Below are positions 26,834 through 34,404 of a stretch of 64,000 nucleotides of DNA, one piece after another. The DNA is from an uncultured Flavobacteriaceae bacterium. Lineage in GTDB: Bacteria; Bacteroidota; Bacteroidia; Flavobacteriales; Flavobacteriaceae. Numbering within the stretch: the stretch's first letter is position 1; each line of letters begins with the position of its first letter. Both the position numbers and the translations under genes were made by a program. The stretch covers positions 248,001 to 312,000 of the forward strand of contig CALSPF010000002.1 in the NCBI GenBank assembly GCA_943788165.1, written 5' to 3'. The notes below the pieces were generated by a model. The model searched no databases, had not been told where the DNA came from, and saw nothing but the letters and a program-made list of their open reading frames with translations.

Positions 26834-27514
26834 TTATTTTAATAGAAGTTGGGTTTGTTTGTATGTTTTTAATATATCACTCAGTTGACGTTTATACATG
26901 TTGGAGTATAGTTTTGCCTGCGATAGGAGACCATAAAAGTTATTGGATAAATAAAATTTCCGATCAAATGTATATTGGGTTAGTTGTCGTTTCCCATAGA
27001 ATTCTCCATTTAATAAATTATAGTCAAAACGAATTCTAAAGTGCTGATAAGGGATTCTCCTAAACATTAAATTAAAATTGTCTATTTCTAATGAAGTAGC
27101 ATAATTTCTTGCTTTTTGATGGTTATACATTTCAAGTAAATTATTTTTTAAATCATTATTATTAATAAGTTCAAAAGCCCCTGTGGAAATCATTTGATTA
27201 TAAATACCATCTTTTGGGAAAAACGAAAAACCTACTTCTATATCGATAAGTTGAGTAGTGACACCTTTATCTTCTAAAAGTTGATGTTGTTGGTCGATAT
27301 CATTTTGAAGAGAAGAAATTTTTTCTTCCGATTGATACAATGTCTCTAGTAGTGATTCAATTTGGTGTATATCATCATCAATGGTTTTAATTAGATCTTT
27401 TAGGTAAGCATTTTTTTTGTCAACGTTAGAAGCAACTTGATTTAAGTTACCCAAATAAAGGGATAGTAAAACACTACTAAAAATGACCAATCCTTCAAAT
27501 AGATACTTTTTCAT
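26834..27514 (-). CDS. membrane-anchored coiled-coil protein, DUF6090-like
   Basis: A 226-residue protein with an N-terminal membrane helix (about 5-23), then a coiled-coil (IKTIDDDIHQIESLLETLYQ, about 42-80). The later TGAFELINNNDLKNNLLEMYN segment is typical of DUF6090-type Bacteroidota proteins. Role unknown. It lies next to the integrase, inside the island. Confidence 0.55.
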   Translation of the reverse strand: MKKYLFEGLVIFSSVLLSLYLGNLNQVASNVDKKNAYLKDLIKTIDDDIHQIESLLETLYQSEEKISSLQNDIDQQHQLLEDKGVTTQLIDIEVGFSFFPKDGIYNQMISTGAFELINNNDLKNNLLEMYNHQKARNYATSLEIDNFNLMFRRIPYQHFRIRFDYNLLNGEFYGKRQLTQYTFDRKFYLSNNFYGLLSQAKLYSNMYKRQLSDILKTYKQTQLLLK

Positions 27515-27764
27515 AATTTAAAATATATTAGCTAATGAGCGGTAATTGGTAGTAAGAAAAGGGGTGGATTTCACTATGAAAAAACGATAAACTCGCATAA
27601 TGAATTGTACTTCAATTTAAAAATAAAAGATTATTACTTAATTACGGGTTATGTTAACTCAATTTACAAATTAATTGCACAAGATTTTAATTGAAAGAAA
27701 TTAAGATCTATGATGAACTACCTGTTAAGTAAGTTTTAGCGCTTAATAAAGATTATTTACTTTA

Positions 27765-29063
27765 TTAGATTTCAATAGGTATTACTTTATTAAATAATAT
27801 TGGAGGTAGTTTTTTTAGATACGCTTGTTTTCTGAGCGCATTCCAAATTTTAACAACTTCAAATTCTTCAATTACTTTCTGGTGGGCTTCGTCAACGAGG
27901 TCGATCATATCCTCCCATTCCCAATTTTGGTAATGCTTTTTGATCGTTCTGTCCTGGTGACCAAGGAGTCGATATCGAATTTCTGTTGAAACATTCAGTT
28001 TTAATGCATAGGTTTCAAAAGTTTTCCTCGCCACTTTGAATGGAAATCCCACTACTTTTCTTGATCGTTTGGTATACACATCCCAAACATTGCGATGATC
28101 TTTTTCTTCATATTCAAAAAATTGAAGAAAGCGCCATTCACTTGGATATGCTTTTGGATTTCCAGAGTGTGTATAATGAATAGAAGCTTTGAGCGCATTA
28201 AATAGTTCGTCCAAAGGTTTACACGAAATCAAAATATTCATCAACTCACCCGTTTTACTTCTTCTATGTTTAACGTATCTTTTTGATCCTGTTTCACAAT
28301 CAATGATTTGTTCATGCAAATGCATTTGATCAAAATCTCGGGGATAAAGACCTCTCATAGAGAACATCAATAGCCAGAATGCAAAAGTTTGGTAATCGTA
28401 AATATCTTTTACGTTTTTAACGTTCTTTAGTAATTCAGCTGAAGTTGCTGTTTCAATAATGTTATCTGTTTTTTTAACTCGCCATTTTGCTTTCTTTTTA
28501 AAAGGCTCACCGATCAGTTTTCGCTCATAGGCTTCATTGACAATCACACCGATATGCTTGAGATAGGTTTCAATTGAGCTACCTGAAAGATTGTTTAGTT
28601 TCCACAGCCCCACGGCTTTATCAATTTTCGAAAAGTTGAGGTCGTTAAAGCTGACAGATTTAAGCTCTAAAACCTTCATAAAGGCTAATAGAGAGTATTT
28701 GTAGGAGTTAAATGAGGTAAGCTTCATTTTGGGTTTAAAAACATCCTCAATAAAGCCCATTACATCTGCTTTGGAATCCCCTCCACTCATCCTAGCACAA
28801 AGCTCTTCCCATTCATATGCTCCTGACTCAAACAACACCCATGCTTCTTTAGCCTTTAAGAGAAAAGCATTTAACTTTCGATTAACTTGTGCTGCACCAA
28901 CGCTTCCTTTTTTTACCTGGTACGTGCGTGCATTCCAGTCCTCTTTTTTGATCAATAGACCAATGTTCTTTTTAAAAACTTTTTCTTGTGAAGTGATTTT
29001 AATGAATAGGGGAGATCGGCCGTCTTTATTTTTACCAGATTTTATGTAAATGCCAAATCCCAT
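27765..29063 (-). CDS. tyrosine recombinase/integrase
   Basis: A 432-residue Bacteroidota-type integrase. It has an N-terminal arm-binding domain (IKITSQEKVFKKNIGLLI), a SAM-like core-binding domain (about 110-200) and the catalytic domain. Active-site residues are visible as Arg in SMRGLYPRDF, Lys in HRRSKTGELM, the HxxR-region variant ARKTFETYAL and the GHQ-x6-HYQNW box, with the Tyr nucleophile in KKHYQNW. It lies 150 bases inside the right attachment site and likely inserted the island. Confidence 0.9.
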   Translation of the reverse strand: MGFGIYIKSGKNKDGRSPLFIKITSQEKVFKKNIGLLIKKEDWNARTYQVKKGSVGAAQVNRKLNAFLLKAKEAWVLFESGAYEWEELCARMSGGDSKADVMGFIEDVFKPKMKLTSFNSYKYSLLAFMKVLELKSVSFNDLNFSKIDKAVGLWKLNNLSGSSIETYLKHIGVIVNEAYERKLIGEPFKKKAKWRVKKTDNIIETATSAELLKNVKNVKDIYDYQTFAFWLLMFSMRGLYPRDFDQMHLHEQIIDCETGSKRYVKHRRSKTGELMNILISCKPLDELFNALKASIHYTHSGNPKAYPSEWRFLQFFEYEEKDHRNVWDVYTKRSRKVVGFPFKVARKTFETYALKLNVSTEIRYRLLGHQDRTIKKHYQNWEWEDMIDLVDEAHQKVIEEFEVVKIWNALRKQAYLKKLPPILFNKVIPIEI

Positions 29064-29090
29064 GGATCAAATATAGCAAAATATATGTTG

Positions 29091-29120
29091 GGGTACAGAA
29101 TGGGGCACAACCTAGGGCAC
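29091..29120 (+). repeat. possible integrase arm-type site, right
   Basis: GGGTACAGAATGGGGCACAA and its continuation match 13955-13979 in the same orientation. It lies between the integrase start and attR. Confidence 0.45.
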
Positions 29121-29210
29121 AAAAAATGATATATTTATTCTTATTTTGATTATATTTAAGTAATAAATGAACTAAATATCAGTATTTTATCAATTTTACT
29201 AAAATAAGAA

Positions 29211-29257
29211 CTTAACTGGCAGTCAAGAGGTCGTGGGTTCGACTCCCATCTTCTCCA
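29211..29257 (+). repeat. right attachment repeat (attR), displaced tRNA 3' end
   Basis: This copy of the tRNA-Ala 3' half matches 13857-13903 at 41 of 47 positions. It can still form the T-arm, and a terminator follows it (29269-29304), as expected of the original chromosomal 3' end. Confidence 0.85.
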
Positions 29258-29268
29258 CAAGTAATAAC

Positions 29269-29304
29269 AAGGGTTTACAGGAATTTATCTTGTGAACCTT
29301 TTTT
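29269..29304 (+). terminator. terminator behind attR
   Basis: AAGGGTTTACA pairs with TGTGAACCTTT, followed by T residues. It was probably the original tRNA-Ala terminator. Confidence 0.65.
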
Positions 29305-29662
29305 AATTTGTCCCGAAAGTTGTCCCTGATAGTTTAACAAATAGTTAAAAAAACAGAATCAAATTCCCAATACTGGACCCCAACCCCAAAATTAAACTCA
29401 CTTTTCTTTTAAGGACTTATTTCTTCTAGTATTATATAGCCTAATAATTCTAAAGACCTGAGTTTAAAAAAAATACTTCCTGAAAAAGTATTTATTCAAT
29501 CTTGAACATACATTTTTCTAATGAAATTTGAGCCAAAATTCACCCAGATTACCTCCAAAAAATTGCGTTAAAATTTAATATAGTTTTACTAAAATTATTA
29601 AATACTATTGGGGAATGACAAAAACCTTCCTTAATCCCTGCTATTGCATAAACTTAACCAAA
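29305..29662. other. gene-free stretch right of the island
   Basis: A/T-rich with several stop codons in all frames. One short inverted repeat (AAATACTTCC...AAAAAGTATTT, near 29470-29492) is seen. The AATCCCT..TATTGCAT words near 29633 recall 24775. No coding evidence. Confidence 0.4.
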
Positions 29663-30032
29663 ATGAATACAGCTAACGATTACGCATCACTTCCTCCAGC
29701 AATTCCAATGGAACTACTTCATCACTTGTAGAACACCTTATAAGATTCACACCATGACAGTGAGAAACTGGCTTACAAAGCTTCTAAATAGCTCTAATAA
29801 GGTAGAACAGGCATTCTATGTATCAGAAAGAGACAAGGGAGATTACAATAACCTACATGTTCATATGCTTATTGGCACTAATACAGACATGACCTATCAG
29901 GAAGTTAAATATGGAATGGGGAATGTATCAGTAGGAGACTATCAACCAATCTATGATAGTGAAGCAGTGTGTAAGTATGTAACCAAGCATATAGGTAAAG
30001 ATGTGGACTATGACATTGTATTTAAAAGCTAA
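29663..30032 (+). pseudogene. frameshifted second HUH Rep-like gene
   Basis: ATG 29663 begins MNTANDYASLPPAIP, which aligns with the start of the gene at 14479 (MNKVNYANSLAEMIP), and ends at TAG 29729. A +1 shift near 29715-29721 restores the match: FITCRTPYK, then VEQAFYVSERD, the HUH-type NNLHVHMLIG and YVTKHI. So it is one gene of about 122 codons broken by a frameshift. ATG 29754 could still give a 92-residue product with the HUH and Tyr motifs. Confidence 0.6.
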
Positions 30033-30287
30033 AAGTTTTCAAACATTCTTGATTTCTAAACATGGGGAGGGGTTTTTAGAATCGTTTTCAGATTAGACAC
30101 TAGTTCTTGTATCTAGTATATAACCCCATACCTCTGCATTTAAGACACTACAAGCATTGCACCCCAATTATCCTTTCTAAAATAATAACAAACAGCGTAT
30201 TATAGATTTATAAAGTAGGGGTTCTCCTTAGGGCTTAACTGGCATAGATGGGTGTAATCCAAACTCTCCTAGTCTGAAGAGTTTTCA
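30033..30287. other. gene-free stretch after the Rep-like pseudogene
   Basis: Stop codons occur in all frames. CTAGTTCTTGTATCTAGTAT forms a weak inverted repeat around 30102-30121. Nothing else is supported. Confidence 0.35.
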
Positions 30288-30315
30288 TTTAAACCAAAGG
30301 CATATCATCTTTAGG
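30288..30315 (+). repeat. array repeat R1 (short form)
   Basis: TTTAAACCAAAGGCATATCA and following bases match the left part of R2, R3 and R10. On the minus strand it is the end of a frame closing ...DDMP-like, then a stop. Confidence 0.6.
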
Positions 30316-30339
30316 TTTTTATTCCTTCCTTAAAAAGAG

Positions 30340-30486
30340 TCATTTAAAAACTTTAAGTAAAAAATAAATCCCCAACAAAGATAAACCGATAATCAATAGT
30401 ATTTCAGCACCTTGCCAAGACATAAGTTTAAATAGACAAGCAAAAATGCTGACAGATAATCCTAAATATTTAATCTTTACTAACAT
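30340..30486 (-). CDS. tiny GldL-like membrane protein
   Basis: A 48-residue product with two hydrophobic helices and the pattern KYLGLSVSIFACLFKLMSWQGAE followed by LLIIGLSLLG, which resembles the first helices of GldL and of many short flavobacterial membrane proteins. It lies between repeats R1 and R2, so it is cargo of the first cassette. Confidence 0.55.
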   Translation of the reverse strand: MLVKIKYLGLSVSIFACLFKLMSWQGAEILLIIGLSLLGIYFLLKVFK

Positions 30487-30535
30487 AATGTAAATATATG
30501 GGAAGAATAGCTGCAAACATGTCAGGGTTATATTC

Positions 30536-30706
30536 TCATATAATTAATTCATATAAAATATTGAAGTAAACAACAATATTAATAAAGTGTAAAACTCTAT
30601 GAATCCATTTACCCCAATTTTTATCTCTTTTGCTAATGAAATAATTAGTCCTTGCTATGGCATAAAACCCAAGGTTTAAATAAAGAATAATTAGTAACTT
30701 TTCCAT
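30536..30706 (-). CDS. tiny membrane protein
   Basis: A 56-residue frame: MEKLLIILYLNLGFYAIART, a basic stretch (KRDKNWGKW), then a second hydrophobic segment. No family is known. It lies upstream of the GldL-like gene on the same strand and between repeats R1 and R2. Confidence 0.5.
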   Translation of the reverse strand: MEKLLIILYLNLGFYAIARTNYFISKRDKNWGKWIHRVLHFINIVVYFNILYELII

Positions 30707-30780
30707 ACCCTAAAGGTAAAATTCTAATTACGAATTTCGCAAAATCATCCAAAGAACTAATAATTAACTTTAGTGGCGTT

Positions 30781-31005
30781 TTTTAAACCACAGGCATATC
30801 ATCTTCAGTAAGTTCTGGGATTTCTAATCCCCTTAAATAGGTTAAACTAACATTTATAGAAGATTTAATAGCTTCTTTAGACGTAAATGAGTTAGACGCT
30901 AACCAGCGCATTAAGATGCTTCAAATAGCCTTACAATACACTTTACCAAGAATGAAACAAGCTAATAATGAAGTGAGTGAAAACTTGCCTTTGTTTATTT
31001 TATAG
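30781..31005 (+). repeat. array repeat R2 (full form)
   Basis: The longest copy. Left arm 30781-30850: on the minus strand it encodes LTYLRGLEIPELTEDDMPVV and a stop. Right arm, about 30850-31005: on the plus strand it encodes LDVNELDANQRIKMLQIALQ, TLPRMKQANNEV, ENLPLFIL and a stop. The right arm resembles the C-terminal half of the protein at 14883. So the copy carries the 3' ends of two convergent genes. Confidence 0.75.
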
Positions 31006-31046
31006 TTGGTGTTATATTTGCGGTATATTTAACTTAAGCTATTCAT

Positions 31047-31724
31047 TTGAAAAAATTATTATTTATACCAATCCTTTTATTAGTTCTTTTTAGCTGTTCA
31101 CCAGATGAAGAAACCATTTGCACTGACTCAGAATTAGGTGTTAATTGTCAAGGTGCGGACTATATTCAAAATTCTGATTCCCCATATGTTCTTCCTTGGG
31201 AAATAGGAAAAACCTTTTCTATTGGTCAGGGTAATTGTACAGAAGGGTCACATCCTTTCGGCCAACTTCAATTTGCTTATGATATAAATATGCCAATAGG
31301 AACAAAGATAGTTGCTATGAGGTCAGGAATAGTTGTTAAGGTTATTGAAAGTTATGAAGACCTCGAATCTGGAACCGTTGGTCTTCTGGATGAAGCAAAC
31401 TTAATTAATGTAAAACACGATGATGGGACTGAAGCTCAATATGTTCATTTGACTTTAAATGGAGCGCTAAAGAATGAGGGTGATTCTGTTGTTCAAGGTG
31501 AAGTCATCGCACTAAGTGGAAACACAGGAAAAACTACAGGACCTCATCTTCATTTTCAGGTTATTCAAGCATTAACAGAATGTGAGGATACAGACCCTCG
31601 TGAAAATTATACTTGGTATTCTTGTAACTCGATACCGCTCACTTTTAAAAATACTTCCGAACATTGTCTTGGATTGTTAGATTCAAATTTTAAGCCAAAT
31701 GGCTATACAGCAGAACCATACTAA
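31047..31724 (+). CDS. M23 family peptidase-like lipoprotein
   Basis: The 225-residue product starts at TTG 31047, giving a lipoprotein signal with Cys 17 (LLFSC). The catalytic fold is the LytM/M23 metallopeptidase: SHPFGQLQFAYDINMP (His and Asp of the zinc site), NVKHDDGTEAQYVHL and GKTTGPHLHFQV (HxH). It would act on peptidoglycan or short peptides in the periplasm. A TATATTTG -7-like box lies about 30 bases upstream. It sits between repeats R2 and R3. Confidence 0.78.
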   Translation: MKKLLFIPILLLVLFSCSPDEETICTDSELGVNCQGADYIQNSDSPYVLPWEIGKTFSIGQGNCTEGSHPFGQLQFAYDINMPIGTKIVAMRSGIVVKVIESYEDLESGTVGLLDEANLINVKHDDGTEAQYVHLTLNGALKNEGDSVVQGEVIALSGNTGKTTGPHLHFQVIQALTECEDTDPRENYTWYSCNSIPLTFKNTSEHCLGLLDSNFKPNGYTAEPY

Positions 31725-31751
31725 TTTCTATATCAGACTTTCTGGACAAAC

Positions 31752-31875
31752 CTTTTAAACCACAGGCATATCTTCTTCAGTAAGTTCTACAATACACTTT
31801 ACCAAGAATGAAACAAGCTAATAATGAAGTAAGTGAAGACTTGCCTTTGTTTATTAGAGTAAGTTCTGGGATTTG
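31752..31875 (+). repeat. array repeat R3 (composite)
   Basis: The left arm as in R2 (CCACAGGCATATCTTCTTCA) is joined directly to the terminal part of the right arm (CAATACACTTTACCAAGAAT to TTTGTTTATTAG). A further AGTAAGTTCTGGGATTT follows, so pieces of more than one copy are joined. Confidence 0.7.
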
Positions 31876-31931
31876 TGATTTTTCAATTATTTTTTTATGT
31901 TTGAGTATTATTAATCATAAATCAAATTAAA

Positions 31932-32336
31932 ATGAATATCAAAACAATTTTTAAAATTAATATAGCGTTAATGTTCCTTCAAGCACTTCCATTGTATATT
32001 TCTTTATTTTCTCCTGAATTTAAAATGATGCTTACAACTGACGCTTTTGGGTCAGACCCATCACCAGATGCAATAATAATTTTTGAACAATTTGCTTTAG
32101 TACTTGGATTATTAGTTCTTGGGATTATCTCCCTCATATATGGCTCACTAACTTTCAATGATATTAATGTTTTAAAAAGAATATCATTCCTTTTGTTTGC
32201 TTTATCTGGATTCTTTGCCTTACCCGATTTAATTAATGTTTTTACAGGTCAACCAACTGCTCCACTACCTGTAATAATTATGGGATTAATAACACTAGGA
32301 TTATTTTATTACGGTTCTAAAAAAGGAACTATTTAA
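31932..32336 (+). CDS. four-helix membrane protein
   Basis: A 134-residue protein with four hydrophobic helices (about 5-25, 48-68, 78-96, 108-126). No family recognised. It has a clear TATGTTTG -7 box (31897-31904) and a leader similar to those before 18885 and 26677. Its stop codon TAA lies inside the first bases of repeat R4. Confidence 0.6.
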   Translation: MNIKTIFKINIALMFLQALPLYISLFSPEFKMMLTTDAFGSDPSPDAIIIFEQFALVLGLLVLGIISLIYGSLTFNDINVLKRISFLLFALSGFFALPDLINVFTGQPTAPLPVIIMGLITLGLFYYGSKKGTI

Positions 32337-32395
32337 ATCATCGGGATATCCTCTTCATTAAGTCCAGGAAGAAAAACACAGAGTAGAAATATTAT
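32332..32395 (+). repeat. array repeat R4 (left arm variant)
   Basis: TTTAAATCATCGGGATATCC, then TTAAGTCCAGGAAGAAAAAC and AGAGTAGAAATATT. The minus-strand reading ends ...LPELNEEDIPMI-stop, a diverged relative of the R2 left arm. The same variant recurs in R9. Confidence 0.6.
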
Positions 32396-32411
32396 AAGTA
32401 TATTTAGGAAA

Positions 32412-32597
32412 ATGAAAAACCTCTTAAAAAAGCTTTTTTTTTACTTCCTTCTCTTTACAGGTATGATACTTTCAACTTCCCATTTAGGGGATAATTATAT
32501 GGGTATAAGTGATGAAGAGGGTTATTTATTAGCTATTGGAATCTGTTGTTTAATGGCTTTCTTTTTAGAATACTTCTTTCCAAAATTTAAAAACTAA
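32412..32597 (+). CDS. small membrane protein
   Basis: A 61-residue protein with a Lys-rich start, two membrane helices (about 8-24 and 40-55) and a loop YMGISDEEGYLL. Unknown family. Second gene of the R4-R5 cassette pair. Confidence 0.5.
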   Translation: MKNLLKKLFFYFLLFTGMILSTSHLGDNYMGISDEEGYLLAIGICCLMAFFLEYFFPKFKN

Positions 32598-32653
32598 TTA
32601 AATACCTAACTCCCTCCCTAATACTTTGAGATAGAATTAGTAAATTTAGGAAT

Positions 32654-32906
32654 ATGAAACAATTGCTAAAAAATTATCTTAAAGACCCACTCTCAACAAT
32701 TGCTAGTTAACACTACAATATTTATAATGGGGTGTTTATTTTTTGGTTCTTTAGCCACTTTTGGTATAGTATCAGAATTTGTTAGGGATTATAATGACCC
32801 CCCTCAAAACATTAGGCATCAGCATATTCAGCAGCATATGGATGAGCAGATTAAATACAATGAAATGATTAAACTACTTGACTCAATTAACCATAAACTT
32901 GATTAA
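32654..32906 (+). pseudogene. small membrane protein, probably frameshifted
   Basis: ATG 32654 encodes KQLLKNYLKDPLSTIAS and a stop (TAA 32708). The +1 frame from about 32700 continues naturally with TTIFIMGCLFFGSLATFGIV and a soluble helix to LLDSINHKLD. Joined, they give a normal N-terminal amphipathic start plus membrane helix, so one base was probably gained. A TTG start at 32700 would otherwise give 68 residues. The stop TAA (32904-32906) lies within R5. Confidence 0.45.
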
Positions 32907-33009
32907 ATCATCGGCATATCATCTTCAGTAAGTTCTTCAATACACTTTACCAAGAATGAAACAAGCTACTAATGAAGTAAGTGAAGACTTGCCTTTGTTT
33001 GTTTTATAA
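32902..33009 (+). repeat. array repeat R5 (composite)
   Basis: TTAAATCATCGGCATATCAT...AGTAAGTTCT joined to TCAATACACTTTACCAAGAA...TTTGTTTGTTTTATAAG. Almost the same join as in R3, so the two are related by duplication. It begins at the stop codon of the preceding gene. Confidence 0.7.
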
Positions 33010-33093
33010 GTTTTATATAAAGCTGATTGTTTTCTCTATAAATCAATTTTTTAAAACTCTGAGGCTTGACTAAAAATAGAATTGTAAATTATT

Positions 33094-33218
33094 TAATAGA
33101 CTCTTTAGACTTAAACTAATCAGCGTATAAGATGCTTCAAATAGTCTTAAAATTCACTTTACCAAGAATAAAACAAGCTACTAATGAAGTAATTGAAGAC
33201 TTGCCTTTGTTTATTAAT
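33094..33218 (+). repeat. array repeat R6 (right arm only)
   Basis: Starts with a degenerate ...GACTCTTTAGACTTAAACTA, then CAGCGTATAAGATGCTTCAA and the TTGCCTTTGTTTATTAATT end. It resembles the plus-strand right arm of R2 with small deletions. Confidence 0.65.
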
Positions 33219-33227
33219 TATTTTAAC

Positions 33228-33449
33228 TCAAATAAATGTTTTTAATAAAAGTCCTAGACCAACACCTGCTATAAAAACAGTGATAACCTTGATGGTGAAA
33301 AACCATTTGAACCCTCTTTCCCAAGAATCAGGAATATAGTTTTTATTTTCATCTTCGGATTTTCCTGTGCTAGTTACATAATAGGCATAGCTAAAGACTC
33401 CGCCTACAAGAACAAAAGTAAAAATAATCGTGGATACAATTTCATTCAT
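33228..33449 (-). CDS. small two-helix membrane protein
   Basis: A 73-residue protein with two membrane helices (about 5-24 and 50-70) joined by a polar loop (STGKSEDENKNYIPDSWERG). Its 3' end lies just beyond R6, and it faces the other cassettes. Function unknown. Confidence 0.55.
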   Translation of the reverse strand: MNEIVSTIIFTFVLVGGVFSYAYYVTSTGKSEDENKNYIPDSWERGFKWFFTIKVITVFIAGVGLGLLLKTFI

Positions 33450-33572
33450 AATGATATGATTTTCACCAATATAGACTAAATTTTGAACTTTTGTTTAGTT
33501 TATTGGTTGTATTTAGGTGAAATGAACCCAAAGGCTTAATAAAAAAAGGGTTTTAGTCATTAGTAAAATAGC

Positions 33573-33718
33573 TGATAGACTCTTTAAACATAAATGAGTT
33601 AAATACTAATCAGCGCATTAAGATGCTTCAAATAGTCTTACAATTCACTTTACCTAAACTAAGAAGTTCAGAAACCACGAAGAAACTTTATAAGGATTTA
33701 CCGCTGTTTATTGATTAA
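33573..33718 (+). repeat. array repeat R7 (right arm, second subtype)
   Basis: Encodes IDSLNINELNTNQRIKMLQI, FTLPKLRSSETTKKLYKDLP, then LFID-stop. The first half equals R2; the end is a different but homologous C-terminus, so at least two paralogous genes contributed to the array. Confidence 0.7.
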
Positions 33719-33726
33719 ATAAAGCT

Positions 33727-33767
33727 TTAAAAACAGTTTTGTAAATTGTATTGATAAATTAGATATT
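33727..33767 (+). promoter_or_regulatory. duplicated promoter/leader, copy 1
   Basis: TAAAAACAGTTTTGTAAATT and the following GTATTGATAAA closely match 35930-35968 before another cassette gene. The unit includes a TTTG-like -33 region. Confidence 0.5.
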
Positions 33768-34217
33768 ATGAAAAAGCTACTTCTTATTTTATTCTTAGTT
33801 CCTATGGTTTCGTTTGGGCAAAATATTGAATACATCAACAGCAAAGAACACAAGCGCTCTGGTATGCCATTCTCCCAAGCAACTATTGTTAATGGTGTTA
33901 TTTATCTATCAGGACAAATAGGAGAAGTTAATAATGTAGTTGTTGAGGGTGGTATTGGTCCTGAAACGAAACAAGCCTTGGATAATCTCAAAAGTATTTT
34001 GGAGGATATGGGACATTCAGTAGAGGATATATTTAAATGCACCTGTATGTTATCTAACATTAAGGATTGGCCTGAAATGTCAAAAGCATATGTGGAGTTT
34101 TTTAATAGAGAAAATCTTCCCGCAAGAAGTGCTTTTGCAGGGAGTGGTTTAGCTTTAGGTGCAAAAGTGGAAATAGAATGTTTGGCATTATTTAAAGGGA
34201 TGAAAATAAATAAATAG
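33768..34217 (+). CDS. secreted RidA/YjgF family protein
   Basis: A 149-residue protein with a signal peptide (about 1-17, ending SFGQ). The RidA fold follows: YLSGQIG, ETKQALDNLKSILEDMG, KCTCMLSNIKDWPEMSKAYV and the conserved ENLPARSAFAGSGLALGAKV containing the imine-deaminase Arg. Cytoplasmic RidA hydrolyses reactive enamines/imines; a periplasmic form is typical of some Bacteroidota. The stop overlaps R8. Cassette between R7 and R8. Confidence 0.85.
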   Translation: MKKLLLILFLVPMVSFGQNIEYINSKEHKRSGMPFSQATIVNGVIYLSGQIGEVNNVVVEGGIGPETKQALDNLKSILEDMGHSVEDIFKCTCMLSNIKDWPEMSKAYVEFFNRENLPARSAFAGSGLALGAKVEIECLALFKGMKINK

Positions 34218-34253
34218 TCTTGCAATTCACTTTACCTAAATTAAGAAGCACTG
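34210..34253 (+). repeat. array repeat R8 (short right arm)
   Basis: TAGTCTTGCAATTCACTTTA then CCTAAATTAAGAAGCACTGA equals the middle of R7. It begins exactly at the TAG stop of the RidA gene. Confidence 0.6.
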
Positions 34254-34333
34254 AAAGGGCAGAGCATCAGAATAGCTTCTAAACACCTAAATTAAATGAT
34301 AATAAAGCCTTATGGGGTATATCTCGTATCAAC

Positions 34334-34349
34334 TGTGACATAAGTCACA
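34334..34349 (+). promoter_or_regulatory. Crp/Fnr-type palindrome
   Basis: TGTGACATAAGTCACA, a perfect 6-bp inverted repeat with 4-base spacer, 55 bases before the start at 34405. Identical half-sites occur at 38653 and 39933. Confidence 0.6.
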
Positions 34350-34404
34350 AATATCATTTGTAAATAGATGTAAATTTATTTATTAATCATAAAATAAATT
34401 TAAA

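Larger units (their letters stand above)
13830..29257. mobile_element. integrated genomic island in tRNA-Ala
   Basis: The island runs from the intact tRNA-Ala on the left to a second copy of the tRNA 3' part (29211-29257) on the right. A tyrosine recombinase gene lies just inside the right end, pointing inward. Direct repeats resembling integrase arm sites lie inside each end (13955-13979 and 29091-29120). Contents are A/T-rich and mixed: Rep-like gene, restriction genes, sugar operon, nuclease, pseudogenes. No conjugation or capsid genes are seen, so it looks like a small or decayed integrative element; it may be composite. Confidence 0.8.

Noticed and set aside
29211-29257. Second complete tRNA gene
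   Set aside because: Only the anticodon arm and 3' half are present; the 5' half and D-arm are missing.
29754-30032. The 92-codon frame as a complete independent gene
   Set aside because: Alignment with the gene at 14479 shows that its true start is 29663 in another frame, so it is a fragment of a frameshifted gene.
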